This document shows, piece after piece, positions 9,121 through 18,597 of a stretch of DNA of 64,000 nt. The stretch spans positions 1-64,000 of the forward strand of contig NZ_RJAC01000002.1 in the NCBI RefSeq assembly GCF_003999975.1. The letters are read 5' to 3'. The DNA is from Actinoplanes solisilvae (GTDB lineage: Bacteria; Actinomycetota; Actinomycetes; Mycobacteriales; Micromonosporaceae). The translations under genes were made by a program, and so were the position numbers. The notes below the pieces were generated by a model. It saw only the letters and a list, made by a program, of their open reading frames with translations. It was not told the DNA's origin and searched no databases. Numbering within the stretch: position 1 is the first letter of the stretch; the number at the start of each line of letters is the position of its first letter.

Positions 9121-10716
9121 ATGGGGATCATTCGGGACATGCAGCGCGTGCACGCCACCCAGGCGGCCGCGGGCCAGCGGGCCAACACGGCCGCCGCGCA
9201 GCAGCGCGACCTGATCCGGCGCAACGCGGATCTGGCGATCGCCGCCGCTCAGCAGGCCGCGAACGACGCCGACCGGCGACGCGAGCACCAGCGGCTCTAC
9301 GTCGAGGCCAAGACGGCCGGCGCGGCCGCGTCCAACGCCGAGATCCGCGCGCGGCTGAGCGACCTCGACACGCTGCTGCACTCGTCGCTCGACGTCGACG
9401 ACCACATCGACCTCCAGCTCTTCAAGAAGCCGGTCGAGGCGCCCTCGTTCGACCCGGGACCGCTGGGCCGGCCGACGCCCGAGCCCCGGTGGGAAAGCTA
9501 CGTGCCGCCGCAGCCGCGCGGTGTGGGCAAGATCCTCGGCGGCGACCGCCTGCGGCAGCAGCAGGCGGCGGGCGCTCAGCGGGCGTTCGACGACGCGCGG
9601 TCGCGATGGGCCGAGGCCGAACAGCGCCGCAAGCACCAGCTCGTGGTGCGCCAACGGGCCTACGACGAGAGCCTTCGCAAATATGAGGAGCGGATCGCCG
9701 CCTACAACGCCGAGGTGGACCGTTTCGCCGCCGCGGTGGCCGGCGCCGACCCGGCCGCGGTCGTCGAGTATTTCGCGATGGTGCTCGGCAACTCCGTCTA
9801 CCCCGACGACTTCCCGCAGCACTTCCGTCTGGCCTACCTGCCGAAGCAACGCCACCTGCTGGTCGAGTACCACCTGCCCCCGATCGAGGTGGTGCCGCAC
9901 GTCAAGGAGTACCGCTACGACCGGTTCCGTGACGACCTGACGGCGACCCCGCGCGACGAGGGCGAACTCCGCAGCCGCTACGTCGAGGTGATCGCGCGGG
10001 TGACCCTGCGGACCATCCACGAGATCGTCGAGGCCGACCGCGGCGGCCTGGTCCAGCAGATCTCGTTCAACGGCATCGTCGACACGATCGACCGTCGCAC
10101 CGGCCGTTTCGTGCGTCCCTGCCTGGTGTCGATCCAGACCACGCGCGACACGTTCGCCGCGATCAAGCTGCGCCGGGTCGACCCGGTCGCCTGCGTGAAG
10201 CACCTGGAGGGCGCGATCTCGGTGGCGCCCGACGAGCTCACCGCGGTCCCCGAGAAGATCGACTTCGAGCGCGACGCCGACCGGGACTTCACCGAGGAGT
10301 TCAACGTGCTCGCCGAGATCGACGAGCGGCCCAACCTGCTCTCGCTGACCGACGCGGCGTGGGAGCAGCAGCTGGCCGACCTCTTCGGCATCATGGGCCT
10401 CGAGATGGGCGCGGCCACCCGCGGCGACCTCGGCACCCGCTGGCAGGCCACCGACCCGCGGCCGATCTTCGGCGGCCCGGTCGTGATCTTCGCGGTGCGG
10501 GGCGGGTCGTCCGGCTCGGCGGCGGTGCACGCGCTCGCCGGCGCGGTGTCGGCGGCCGGGGCGACCAAGGGCATCCTGGTCTCGCTCGGCGGCATCGACT
10601 CCGAGGCGTACGACGCGGTGGCCGGCCGCCCACTCGAACTGATCGACGGCCCGGCCCTGGTCACGCTGCTCTCGAACTACTGCCGCGTGAAGGCCCGCAT
10701 CGAGCGCACCGGTTAG
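9121..10716 (+). CDS. restriction-endonuclease-like (Mrr-type) protein with coiled-coil N-terminus
   Basis: Encodes 531 residues. Residues 1-90 and about 150-215 are Ala/Gln/Arg-rich helices with coiled-coil character. The C-terminal 130 residues resemble Mrr/PD-(D/E)XK nucleases: LFGIMGLEMGAATRGDLGTRW, a strand GGPVVIFAVRGGSS, then GILVSLGGIDSEAYDAVAGRPLELIDGPALVTLL, the usual end of that fold. The canonical QxK catalytic strand reads FAVRGG, so activity is doubtful. The middle (HLPPIEVVPHVKEYRYDRF) is unrecognised. It converges on, and overlaps by four bases, the giant helicase gene. A DNA-defence or DNA-repair role is inference. The start is supported by GAGGATGAGG just upstream. Confidence 0.6.
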   Translation: MGIIRDMQRVHATQAAAGQRANTAAAQQRDLIRRNADLAIAAAQQAANDADRRREHQRLYVEAKTAGAAASNAEIRARLSDLDTLLHSSLDVDDHIDLQLFKKPVEAPSFDPGPLGRPTPEPRWESYVPPQPRGVGKILGGDRLRQQQAAGAQRAFDDARSRWAEAEQRRKHQLVVRQRAYDESLRKYEERIAAYNAEVDRFAAAVAGADPAAVVEYFAMVLGNSVYPDDFPQHFRLAYLPKQRHLLVEYHLPPIEVVPHVKEYRYDRFRDDLTATPRDEGELRSRYVEVIARVTLRTIHEIVEADRGGLVQQISFNGIVDTIDRRTGRFVRPCLVSIQTTRDTFAAIKLRRVDPVACVKHLEGAISVAPDELTAVPEKIDFERDADRDFTEEFNVLAEIDERPNLLSLTDAAWEQQLADLFGIMGLEMGAATRGDLGTRWQATDPRPIFGGPVVIFAVRGGSSGSAAVHALAGAVSAAGATKGILVSLGGIDSEAYDAVAGRPLELIDGPALVTLLSNYCRVKARIERTG

Positions 10717-13700
10717 AAGATCTCGCGGATCAGGCCGACCAGCACGTCGCGGTCGGCCGGATCGCCGGGCTGATATTCGGTGATGCCCAGCCCGGCCAGG
10801 GGGAAGCGGTCGGTGAGAGCACGGACCGCGGCGGCGAGCCGGTCCGGGCGTACGCCGTCGGGCTCGGGAAAGCCCAGCGAGCTGAACCAGGCCGGGTCGA
10901 GGACGTCCAGGTCGATGTGGACATAGACCGCCCGGGCGCCCGCCGCCGCGACCACCGACGGCAGCGAGTCGAGGTCGGCCACCTCGACGGCGTTGTCCGA
11001 GATGTATTCCTTCTCGGCCGCGTCCAGGGCCCGTACGCCCGAAAGCACCACCTGGGCCGGCCGAAGCGTGCGGCGCGGCGCCAGCTCGGGCGGCCCCTCG
11101 CCGAGCAGGGTGCGCAACACCATGCCGTGGAAGGCGCCGGACGGGGACGACTCGGGCGTGTTGAGGTCGCCGTGGGCGTCGAGCCAGACCACGACCAGCC
11201 CGTCGCCGTGCCGTTCGAGCGCGGCCTCGATCGGCGCCAGCTCGACGCCGCAGTCGCCACCGACGGTCACCGTCGACGGATCGGTCATCGCCGAGCGGAT
11301 CGCCGCGAGGTTGCCGGCCAGCGTCTCGATCGAGGGCGGCCCGTCGGCTATCGGCACCCGCACCCGGCGGTCGGCCGGGACCAGCGAGGCCAGCGCGGCC
11401 GCACCCTCGATCAGCCGGCGGGCGTCGGGCGAGCCGGAGCCCTGCCACTGCCCGATCTCGAGCACGGTGCGTCGCGGCGGCGGGACGATGCCCAGCTCGC
11501 CGATGCGCTGCCAGACCGGGTGCATGGCCGCCTCGGGCTCGCGGGCGTAGATGCTGCCCCGGATGCGCACGAACACGCAGTTGCCGACCCGTTCCAGCAC
11601 CGCCTGGCGGCGCATGTCGCTCTCCCACTGCTCGGGCCCGTGATAGGCGTCGCCGTCACACTCGATGGCGAGGCGCCGGCCGTCGGGGGCGTTGAGCACG
11701 AAGTCGATGCGGTAGGCGCCGATCCGGAACTGCGGGATCGGCCGGAACCCGCGGTCCAGCAGCCGCTGCAGGACGTCGCGCTCGAAGTCGCTCTCGCAGC
11801 GCCCGGCCAGGTCGGCGGCCTCTTCGGCCGGGGTGAGGTTCAGGGCGTACGTCAACAGGAGCGCCCGAGCGTCGTCGGCCAGCAGCGATCCCGGCCGCAC
11901 CGAGTGGAAGATCCAGAGCTGGTCGCGGGCCCGCGAGGCGGCGACGTTGATCCGCCGGTGGTACTCGCGCTTGGTGAACGCCGCGACCCGCGGGTCGTTG
12001 TCGGAGACCACCATCGTCACCAGCACGATGTCGCGCTCGTCGCCCTGGAACGTGTAGGCGTCACCGACCCGCAGGCGACGGGCCTGGATCTCGTCCTCGC
12101 CGATCGTCTCGCGCAGCCGGTGCAGCAGGTAGCCGGCCTGGCCGCTGGTGCTCAGCAGCGAGATGACGCCGAGGGTGCGGCCGTCGTAGCGCGGGTCGCG
12201 CACGATCTCGGCGACCTGGCCGACCAGCGCCTCGGCCTCGGCCCGGTTGACGTCGCCGAAGCCGGAGAGCGGTTGCCGCACGCCGTCGGGCAGGAACACC
12301 GTCCGGATCGGGGTCAGCGCCGGCCGGTCGGCCCGCAACGGCATGATCTTGCCGTCGTAGTAGTGCCGGGACGAGAACTCGATGATCTGCGGGACGCAGC
12401 GGAAGTGCTCGGTGAGCAGGATACGCTCGGGCGAGCGGCGTACCGCGTGGTCGTAGAGCGAGGATTCCGGGTCGAAGTGCTCGGCCGACGGCACGTCGCC
12501 CAGGTGACTGTGGATCAGGCCGGCGACCGAGCCGACGAAGCCGAGCTGCGGACCGATCTGCTGGTCGTCGCCGACCACCACGGCCCGCTCGGCCAGCGAC
12601 AGCACGGGCAGCGCGAACAGGTCGGCCTGCGACGCCTCGTCCACGATCACCACGTCGAAGCGGGCGCCGCCGGCGAACTGCTCGATCGCCCGGTCGACCG
12701 ACATGACCCAGACCGGCACCGCCTCGACAGCCGACTCCATCGCACGCTGCGCATGCGCCTGCCAGGCGGCCGCCGTACGCCCCGTGCCTTTGCCGATCTT
12801 GCGGAGCGCGGTGGTCCAGTCGGCCAGTGCGGCCCGCCGCCGATCGTCGAGGCCGCGGGACACCTCGAGCCACGCGGACGCGACCACCAGCTCGGCCGTG
12901 CGCCGCCGGATCTTGTCGCGGGCCGCCTCGACCCGTTTGACCAGCACCGCCGGGTCGACGCTGCCGATCACGTCGTCGAACCACGTCTGCGCCCGCCGCC
13001 ACTGCCACGCCTCGACGCAGGCCCGGCCCGAGACCGGCGGCACCAGGCCGGCCTCGATCAGCGCGGCCCACTCGGGGGCGTCGGCGGCGACGCGGTCACG
13101 CAGGCTGACATATTGCTCGGCGGCGGGACGCAGGCCGGTCAGGCAGCGGACCTCGGCGATCGCGTCGTCCCAGCCGGCCAGCGTCGCCCAGGCCGCGGCG
13201 AGGGCGGGCCACTCGGCCAGACGCGCGGTGACGCGGCGCTCGTCCTCGAGCTTGCGATCGAATGCATAGACCGCGGGCGCCGCGTCGAGCAGCGACGCCA
13301 CCCCGGCCAGGCTTGCGGGGTCGAGGTCGAGGTCGTGTTGCGGTACGAGGGTGGACAGCCGCTCGGCCAGCGCGGGCCAGTGCCGCACATCCCAGTCGAG
13401 GGATTGTCCGGCGTCGGCCAGCAGCGCGCCGGCCCAGATCTCGGGGTCGCCGTCGGCCGGGGCGGGGATGTCGAGGCGCTGCCGCCACTCCGACCAGTGA
13501 CCGCCGAGCCTGCGGCGGGCCTGGGCGCGCCGCACCCACGCGGCGGCGACGTCGACGTCTTCGGTGGTGCGCAGCGGTTCGTCGTCGACCCGCACGTCCT
13601 CGGCCAGGCGGAACAGCGCGGCCTGCAACAGCCGGCTCAGCCCGCGGCCGCCCGCGAACCGCTGCCGCATCTCGGCGAGCTGCGCCAGCAGGCGTTTCGG

Positions 13701-15647
13701 CTCCCCGGCGTACGCCTCGGGGACGCTCACGCGGTGGCCGGCGAGCGTGCGGGTGAGCGCGGCCAGCTCGGTCAGCAGCGCCTCGGTGGCCGCCACATGA
13801 TCGACCCAGACCGTGCGCCAGTGGGGGTCGGTGAGCAGACGGCCGAGCCGATCGGTCCATGTGCCCTCGCGGCGGCGCAACCAGGTCAGCGCGTCGTGCA
13901 GATCGTCGCGGACGGCGGCCACGTTCGCACCCCGTACGGCGGGGAGGTCGAGGCCCTCGGCGGCCAGCCCGGCCACCCGGTAGGCCAGGGCGTCGCGCTC
14001 GGCCCTCGCCACGGTCGCCTCGGCCGCGCTCGGCAGATCGCCGGTTTCCGGCCAGGACCTCAGGGCGGCATCGCGGTCGGCTGCCGGCAATGACGAGGCG
14101 AGCTCGAGCAGCCGGGCGAACTCGGCCGATTCCAGCGGCGGCGGGCCCGACACCGGGTCGGGGATGCCACCCTGGGCGGCCGCTCGCTCACGCAACCACG
14201 AGCCCACCTCGATCGGGGTCAGCGGGGCGCCGTCGATCACATAGGTGACCGCCTCGTTCTCGGCCGTCGCCCGCAGGCCGCGCAGTGCGACGGCCAGTTC
14301 ACGCTCGGCCTCTTCGAGCAGGTGGGTGAGGCGGTCGACGCGGCGGGCCTCGGCCACCTTGTCGAGCGTGGCGGCGCGGTCGGAGAGTTCGCGCGCGGCC
14401 AGCTGCAACTGCACGAGTTGGTCGGTGGTGCGGCCGAGCACAGCCAGGCAGAGCGACCGGATCTCTTCCGGCAGGCCGTCGCGGAGCACCCGCAGCGGAT
14501 CTTCCTTCTGGGCGACGACGAGCACCCGCTTGCCGTTGGCCATGAGGTGGCAGATCAGGTTGCGGATGGTGTGGGTCTTGCCGGTGCCGGGCGGGCCCTG
14601 AACGGCCACGTTGCGGTGCAGGGCGAGGCGGCGCGCGATCGATTCCTGCGCCTCGTTGGTCGGCAGCGGCATGAGCAGGCGTTCGCCGACCCGCTGCCAG
14701 CGGTCCGCGTCGTCGCCGGGCATGACCAGCCGGCTGGGTTCGTGGGCGACGATCGCGGCCAGGGCGCCGGTGGCGGTGGTGTCGCCGGTCAGCAGGCGGT
14801 CGCGCAGGTTTTCGAGAAAGCCGCGCAGGAGTCGCTGCCGGGGCCGGGCGAAGAGCACGCCGACGTCCTTGACGTGCGGCCGGGACGTGTCCTCACTGGT
14901 GATGAGCCGGTCGTAGCCGAGGCGCCCGAGCGCCCGCTCGAACAGCTCGCGACGATCGAGGTCGTTCCACAGGTCGACCTCGATCGTGCCGGCCGGGCCG
15001 GCGAGGGCGACGAGCTGACTGAGATAACGGTCGTCGAGGCCGTTCAGCGCGTCGGTCTGGAGCCGGGAGGGACCGGCCGGCGAGACGGTGACCAGGGAAC
15101 GGTCAGGCTCGTATTCGATCAGGACCGGCGTGGCCACGAGCGGGTAGCGCACGCGATCGCCGTTGACCGTGGTCTCGAGCAGGCCGTGGCCCCAGACCAG
15201 CTCGGTGGTGGCGGCGGCCATGTCGATCTGGTGCATGAGGTCGAAGAGCCGGCGGTGCAGCTCGCGGGTCTTCTCGGCCTCGGCGGTGGCCCGCGCCCAG
15301 GGCCGCCACACCTGTTCGCGCCAGGCGACGAACTCGTCGTCGGCGGTGGACGGGTCGTCCTCGGGCTCGGCGGTGGCGGTGATGTCGGCCCGCAGGCGGC
15401 GGCGCAGGGCCGCGGGCACCGGCACCGGCGGCGGCAGCTCGGGCAGGCCGACGCGCAGCCAGGACGTGCTGTCACCGACCGGACCCAGCTCGCAGGCCGG
15501 ATGGTCGGGCAGGGCATCGGTGCCGAGCGCGTCGACGGGCACCGTGCGGGCGGGACGCTCGAGTTGGGCCCGCACGGCGAGCAGGTAGTCGGCGACTGAC
15601 ACGGCCCGGTCGCGGATCGTGGTGGGCGACTCCGGCTGGTCGGGCAT
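10713..15647 (-). CDS. SF1 helicase / Vsr-like nuclease fused in frame to an arginase-like domain
   Basis: A single open frame of 1644 residues. The helicase core has Walker A GPPGTGKT near 351-358, Walker B VIVDEAS near 1000, motif V YTFQGDERDIV and motif VI NVAASRARDQLW near 1230. The two halves are separated by about 600 mostly helical residues. Residues about 1290-1385 form a Vsr/PD-(D/E)XK nuclease-like domain (YRIDFVLN, AIECDGDAYH). From about 1395 the chain becomes a ureohydrolase domain: GGDCG near 1462, WLDAHGDLN and VHIDLDVLDP, with Cys replacing the first Mn-ligand His. A GTG at 11465 could start a separate 250-residue arginase, but no stop codon or ribosome site separates it. Helicase plus nuclease implies DNA processing or defence; why an arginase domain is joined is unknown. 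Confidence 0.8.
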   Translation of the reverse strand: MPDQPESPTTIRDRAVSVADYLLAVRAQLERPARTVPVDALGTDALPDHPACELGPVGDSTSWLRVGLPELPPPVPVPAALRRRLRADITATAEPEDDPSTADDEFVAWREQVWRPWARATAEAEKTRELHRRLFDLMHQIDMAAATTELVWGHGLLETTVNGDRVRYPLVATPVLIEYEPDRSLVTVSPAGPSRLQTDALNGLDDRYLSQLVALAGPAGTIEVDLWNDLDRRELFERALGRLGYDRLITSEDTSRPHVKDVGVLFARPRQRLLRGFLENLRDRLLTGDTTATGALAAIVAHEPSRLVMPGDDADRWQRVGERLLMPLPTNEAQESIARRLALHRNVAVQGPPGTGKTHTIRNLICHLMANGKRVLVVAQKEDPLRVLRDGLPEEIRSLCLAVLGRTTDQLVQLQLAARELSDRAATLDKVAEARRVDRLTHLLEEAERELAVALRGLRATAENEAVTYVIDGAPLTPIEVGSWLRERAAAQGGIPDPVSGPPPLESAEFARLLELASSLPAADRDAALRSWPETGDLPSAAEATVARAERDALAYRVAGLAAEGLDLPAVRGANVAAVRDDLHDALTWLRRREGTWTDRLGRLLTDPHWRTVWVDHVAATEALLTELAALTRTLAGHRVSVPEAYAGEPKRLLAQLAEMRQRFAGGRGLSRLLQAALFRLAEDVRVDDEPLRTTEDVDVAAAWVRRAQARRRLGGHWSEWRQRLDIPAPADGDPEIWAGALLADAGQSLDWDVRHWPALAERLSTLVPQHDLDLDPASLAGVASLLDAAPAVYAFDRKLEDERRVTARLAEWPALAAAWATLAGWDDAIAEVRCLTGLRPAAEQYVSLRDRVAADAPEWAALIEAGLVPPVSGRACVEAWQWRRAQTWFDDVIGSVDPAVLVKRVEAARDKIRRRTAELVVASAWLEVSRGLDDRRRAALADWTTALRKIGKGTGRTAAAWQAHAQRAMESAVEAVPVWVMSVDRAIEQFAGGARFDVVIVDEASQADLFALPVLSLAERAVVVGDDQQIGPQLGFVGSVAGLIHSHLGDVPSAEHFDPESSLYDHAVRRSPERILLTEHFRCVPQIIEFSSRHYYDGKIMPLRADRPALTPIRTVFLPDGVRQPLSGFGDVNRAEAEALVGQVAEIVRDPRYDGRTLGVISLLSTSGQAGYLLHRLRETIGEDEIQARRLRVGDAYTFQGDERDIVLVTMVVSDNDPRVAAFTKREYHRRINVAASRARDQLWIFHSVRPGSLLADDARALLLTYALNLTPAEEAADLAGRCESDFERDVLQRLLDRGFRPIPQFRIGAYRIDFVLNAPDGRRLAIECDGDAYHGPEQWESDMRRQAVLERVGNCVFVRIRGSIYAREPEAAMHPVWQRIGELGIVPPPRRTVLEIGQWQGSGSPDARRLIEGAAALASLVPADRRVRVPIADGPPSIETLAGNLAAIRSAMTDPSTVTVGGDCGVELAPIEAALERHGDGLVVVWLDAHGDLNTPESSPSGAFHGMVLRTLLGEGPPELAPRRTLRPAQVVLSGVRALDAAEKEYISDNAVEVADLDSLPSVVAAAGARAVYVHIDLDVLDPAWFSSLGFPEPDGVRPDRLAAAVRALTDRFPLAGLGITEYQPGDPADRDVLVGLIREIF

Positions 15648-15654
15648 CTTCCGA

Positions 15655-15660
15655 AGTTTA
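15655..15660 (-). promoter_or_regulatory. leaderless-type -10 element for the helicase gene
   Basis: TAAACT on the minus strand, seven bases before the ATG at 15647. GGAAG touches the ATG directly and is too close to work as a ribosome site. Confidence 0.4.
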
Positions 15661-15695
15661 GGGGGCCTGGTCTCGTCGCAACGGGCCTGTGGATA

Positions 15696-16463
15696 TCAGA
15701 CCTCTTCGGGGTCGCGGCCCACGGCGGAGCGGCCTCCGTCCACCGGGAGGATCGCGCCGTTGACAAAAGAGGAGCTGTCGGAGAGCAGGAAGGCGGCGGC
15801 CTCGGCGACCTCGCCGGTGCGGCCCAGGCGACCCAGCGGCTGCAACAGGCTGATCTCACGCTCGAAGCCGTCACGCGCCGCGGGATCGAGGGCGGCCAGG
15901 TGGGCGTCCGACCGATCGGTGGCGATCGAGCCGAGGGCCAGGGCATTGACCCGTACGCCGTGACGCCCGTAATCGACGGCGAGAGCGCGGGTCAGTCCCT
16001 CGACCGCGGCCTTCGCGGTCGCATAGGCGAAGGCGCCCCGGACCGGCCGTTGTGCCTGGTGGGAGGAGATGTTGACGATCGACCCCGGGACGCCGGCGGT
16101 GAGGAAGACGTTGATCGCGGCCCGGCATCCGGCCACTACCGAGTCGACATTCCTCGCGATTCGGGCGCTCGCCTCGGCGGCGGGCAGTTCATGCAGCCAG
16201 CCGTCGGGGAAGAAGGCGGCGTTGTTCACCCAGCCGCGCAGGTCACCGGCCGACTCGACGGCGCGCGCGACGACACGCTCGTCGGAGGCGTCGCCGATGA
16301 CGGGCACCAGGCGGCAGTCCGAGATCCATTCATCGGCCCAGTCGAGCGCCCGCGGGTCGAACTCGACCACGACGACCGAACCGGCCTGGTCGGCCAGCAG
16401 CCGCTCCACGATCGCACGGCCGACCCCGCGCCCGCCGCCGGTCACCACCACGGAACGTCTCAT
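15696..16463 (-). CDS. SDR-family oxidoreductase
   Basis: A 255-residue classical short-chain dehydrogenase/reductase. The cofactor loop TGGGRGVG is at 8-15, and VVVEFDPR ends the second strand, where an acidic residue favours NAD(H). NNAAFF is the structural NNAG-type motif. The catalytic set is Ser in NISSHQ and YATAK near 145-149. The C-terminus carries the usual FVNGAILPVDGG. The substrate is unknown. It is transcribed in the same direction as the giant helicase gene but ends 48 bases before that gene's start, so it need not be linked in function. Confidence 0.92.
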   Translation of the reverse strand: MRRSVVVTGGGRGVGRAIVERLLADQAGSVVVVEFDPRALDWADEWISDCRLVPVIGDASDERVVARAVESAGDLRGWVNNAAFFPDGWLHELPAAEASARIARNVDSVVAGCRAAINVFLTAGVPGSIVNISSHQAQRPVRGAFAYATAKAAVEGLTRALAVDYGRHGVRVNALALGSIATDRSDAHLAALDPAARDGFEREISLLQPLGRLGRTGEVAEAAAFLLSDSSSFVNGAILPVDGGRSAVGRDPEEV

Positions 16464-16502
16464 GAACCGGTCATACCGCGCCGGGCCGGGGTTCGCAGCG
16501 GT

Positions 16503-16856
16503 TCACCGGCCGAGGGCGTGCCAGATCTCGACGACGTTCCGGAACATCTGGTCGTCCGGCAGGCTGTCGAGGTCGGCCAGCACGTCGTCCGGCGCGTCGA
16601 GGTTCTCGGCACTGTGGCGCAGCTTCGCGCGGTCGCCGGGAAACGCGGACAGGCCGATGTAGCGGCCGAACCGGCTGAGATCACGGTCCTCGAACTCCTC
16701 TAGGACGCCGCTCACTTCGGGCTGGTCCTCACCCGACGGCTCAGCCTCGCGAAACTCCTCGACGCGGCCCCCGGTCACACCCTGAACGATGCCGCGCACC
16801 TCATCGGCCATCTGGTCGTCGATGCGCGCTGCGTGCTTATTGCTGCCTCGGTCCAT
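16503..16856 (-). CDS. DUF2795 domain protein
   Basis: A 117-residue protein starting MDRGSNKHAARIDDQM, the N-terminus characteristic of actinobacterial DUF2795 proteins (SNKHxxRxDDxM, then EPSGEDQPEV). The C-terminal part (LSRFGRYIGLSAFPGDRAKL onward) forms the DUF2795 helical region. The ATG at 16856 is chosen over an upstream in-frame start because the family N-terminus begins there. The function is unknown; a small soluble protein is expected. Confidence 0.85.
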   Translation of the reverse strand: MDRGSNKHAARIDDQMADEVRGIVQGVTGGRVEEFREAEPSGEDQPEVSGVLEEFEDRDLSRFGRYIGLSAFPGDRAKLRHSAENLDAPDDVLADLDSLPDDQMFRNVVEIWHALGR

Positions 16857-17019
16857 GTTCGCGGGATTCCCAGCCGCTCCCCTGGCAAACCGCGTTCCCA
16901 CTGTCACGCACGCCACCAAAACAGCCCGACGCGCACCTCCCCACAAGCCCTCACCCCCACCGAACAGCACGACGCGCACCTCCCCGCGAGCGGAAGATGC
17001 GCGTCTGACGATTGGGTGA

Positions 17020-17688
17020 TCAGGGGAACTGCATGCGGCGCGGGCGTGGGATGACGGGCGGGGGCAGCGGCAGGTCGTCGAGGTGGCTCCAGTTGAGCGA
17101 GCCGTTGTCGGTCGATTTGATCTCGCCGAGGCAGGCGCGGAGCAGGCCGAGGTTGGGCGCCCCGGCGAAGCCGGCGATGACGACCTCGGGTTTCGGTGAG
17201 ATCTGAGCGATCGCCGCGCAGATCTTGGCTACCTCGCGCTCGTCGACGGCGTCGAGCGGCAGCGGTTGCTCGGCCTGGGAGCGGCGCCACGGCGGGCCGA
17301 AACGGCGCAGCAGCTCTCGCGCGAGACGGCCGAAGGAACGACCGACGGGTGCGTCGATCATCGAGTCACGGGCGGACTGTCCGTAGCACCACGGCACGAC
17401 CACGTGGCCGTTGATCACGACCAGCTGGTAGACCGATTTCGGAATCGTGATGATCTCGGCACCGGGGAGCGTGCCCAGGAAGAGCACGAGTTCCTCGTAG
17501 GGAAGCGGCCACCGCGGATTCGCGATCACTCGTTCCATGGTCTGCGTCATCGCGGGGTGAGCGTGAATCTCACGCTCGATCGCGGTGCTCAGCGCCTCGG
17601 GCACCCGGGTCCACAGCTCGCCGGCAACCTTGTCGCCGAACTGTTCGACCACCCACTCGCTCGGACCGACCAGAACGTCTGGGCGCAT
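17020..17688 (-). CDS. hypothetical protein
   Basis: A 222-residue protein that I do not recognise. It is soluble, with a mixed alpha/beta pattern. Visible landmarks are WPLPYEELVLFLGTLPGAEIITIP, a hydrophobic strand VYQLVVINGHVVVPWCYG, and a Pro/Arg-rich C-terminus (PLPPPVIPRPRRMQFP). GGTGGTGG lies just before the ATG. The neighbouring intergenic DNA upstream contains a double operator-like palindrome at 17865-17904, which could control this gene. GC content and codon use are like the chromosome, so it is probably a real gene. Confidence 0.65.
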   Translation of the reverse strand: MRPDVLVGPSEWVVEQFGDKVAGELWTRVPEALSTAIEREIHAHPAMTQTMERVIANPRWPLPYEELVLFLGTLPGAEIITIPKSVYQLVVINGHVVVPWCYGQSARDSMIDAPVGRSFGRLARELLRRFGPPWRRSQAEQPLPLDAVDEREVAKICAAIAQISPKPEVVIAGFAGAPNLGLLRACLGEIKSTDNGSLNWSHLDDLPLPPPVIPRPRRMQFP

Positions 17689-17864
17689 TCGTTACCACCA
17701 CCGTCCGTGTCGCTGGCGTTACTGCTGGCTAGAAGAGTTTCACTTCCGGTGATCGACTGGAAGGGTCGACTTTCCTAGATCCCAAAAACGCCCGTGAATG
17801 AAATCCAGCGAAACGATCAGAACCTCGCCACGACGATGGAGCAGCAGGTCGCGAACTTGCGAAA

Positions 17865-17904
17865 CATGCAACTTGCACGGCGAACCGCACGTGCAAGTTG
17901 CATG
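17865..17904. promoter_or_regulatory. 15-bp perfect inverted repeat made of two TGCAAnTTGCA palindromes
   Basis: The left arm at 17865-17879 (CATGCAACTTGCACG) and right arm at 17890-17904 are exact reverse complements around a 10-base spacer. Each arm itself contains an 11-bp palindrome TGCAA-C/G-TTGCA, centred at 17872 and 17897, 25 bp apart. A weaker match (GCGAACTTGCG) is centred near 17856. There is no T-tract, so a paired operator is likelier than a terminator. The binding protein is unknown. Confidence 0.6.
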
Positions 17905-18597
17905 CCGGTCTCGCTATTCACCCCGTGGAACCAGTAAATCACTCAGATATTTCAGTGCGATGACCACGAAGCAAACATCCACTCACAGTGACGATCCACA
18001 ATGCCCTCACCTGCGGCTCCCCAAGCGCAGGCCACGCATCCACCTCCGTGATCCGCCCCACTGAGAAGATCGACAGACCGGAGGCGTCCATCCACCGGCT
18101 CCGGCCCGTACCGCGGAGATGGACCGCGCCAGCGCTTCCCCGACCAGACTGCTGTCAGATTTCTGTCAGTGCCAGGATTCGCAGAACCGATACGCGACAT
18201 AGGCGCCTTTCGCCCGCTCCCACCAAGTGGACCCCTCTCCCTGGGGTCATTTGTCCACACTCGACAAAGGAGCGGTTGGTAACGCTCCGAAATCAAGGAG
18301 TGGGGCGAGGTGCCAATAATGCGAATACTCCGCGCAATCGCCCGAACACGGAAAGCAAGGCTCTTTCGCCACTCGTCGATGGGTGCCGACCCGAACTGCT
18401 TGCGCCCTCAATCAAACAAGAACGCCGTCAACCCGAGGACGGAGGCCGACGGCATTCATTCAAGCGATCCGCGACCGGCGATATCCTCTCCGGACGGGCG
18501 ATCAAGGACGCGGCGACGGATAATCCAGTCGGCGCCACCGAGATTGGAATCGTTCAGATTCCCATCGCTGCCCTCGCCCGCACAGAACCGCCCGGCG

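Noticed and set aside
10713..11465. Separate arginase gene starting at GTG 11465
   Set aside because: Not fully excluded, but no stop codon ends the helicase before it and no ribosome site is seen; reported as a fusion with this doubt stated.
10359..14093. A 1244-residue open frame on the + strand opposite the helicase gene
   Set aside because: It is rich in Arg, Gly, His and Gln with no domains, as expected for the antisense of a GC-rich gene; the minus strand carries clear helicase and nuclease motifs.
17865..17904. Intrinsic terminator
   Set aside because: The stem is strong, but no T-tract follows on either strand and each arm is itself palindromic, which suits an operator.
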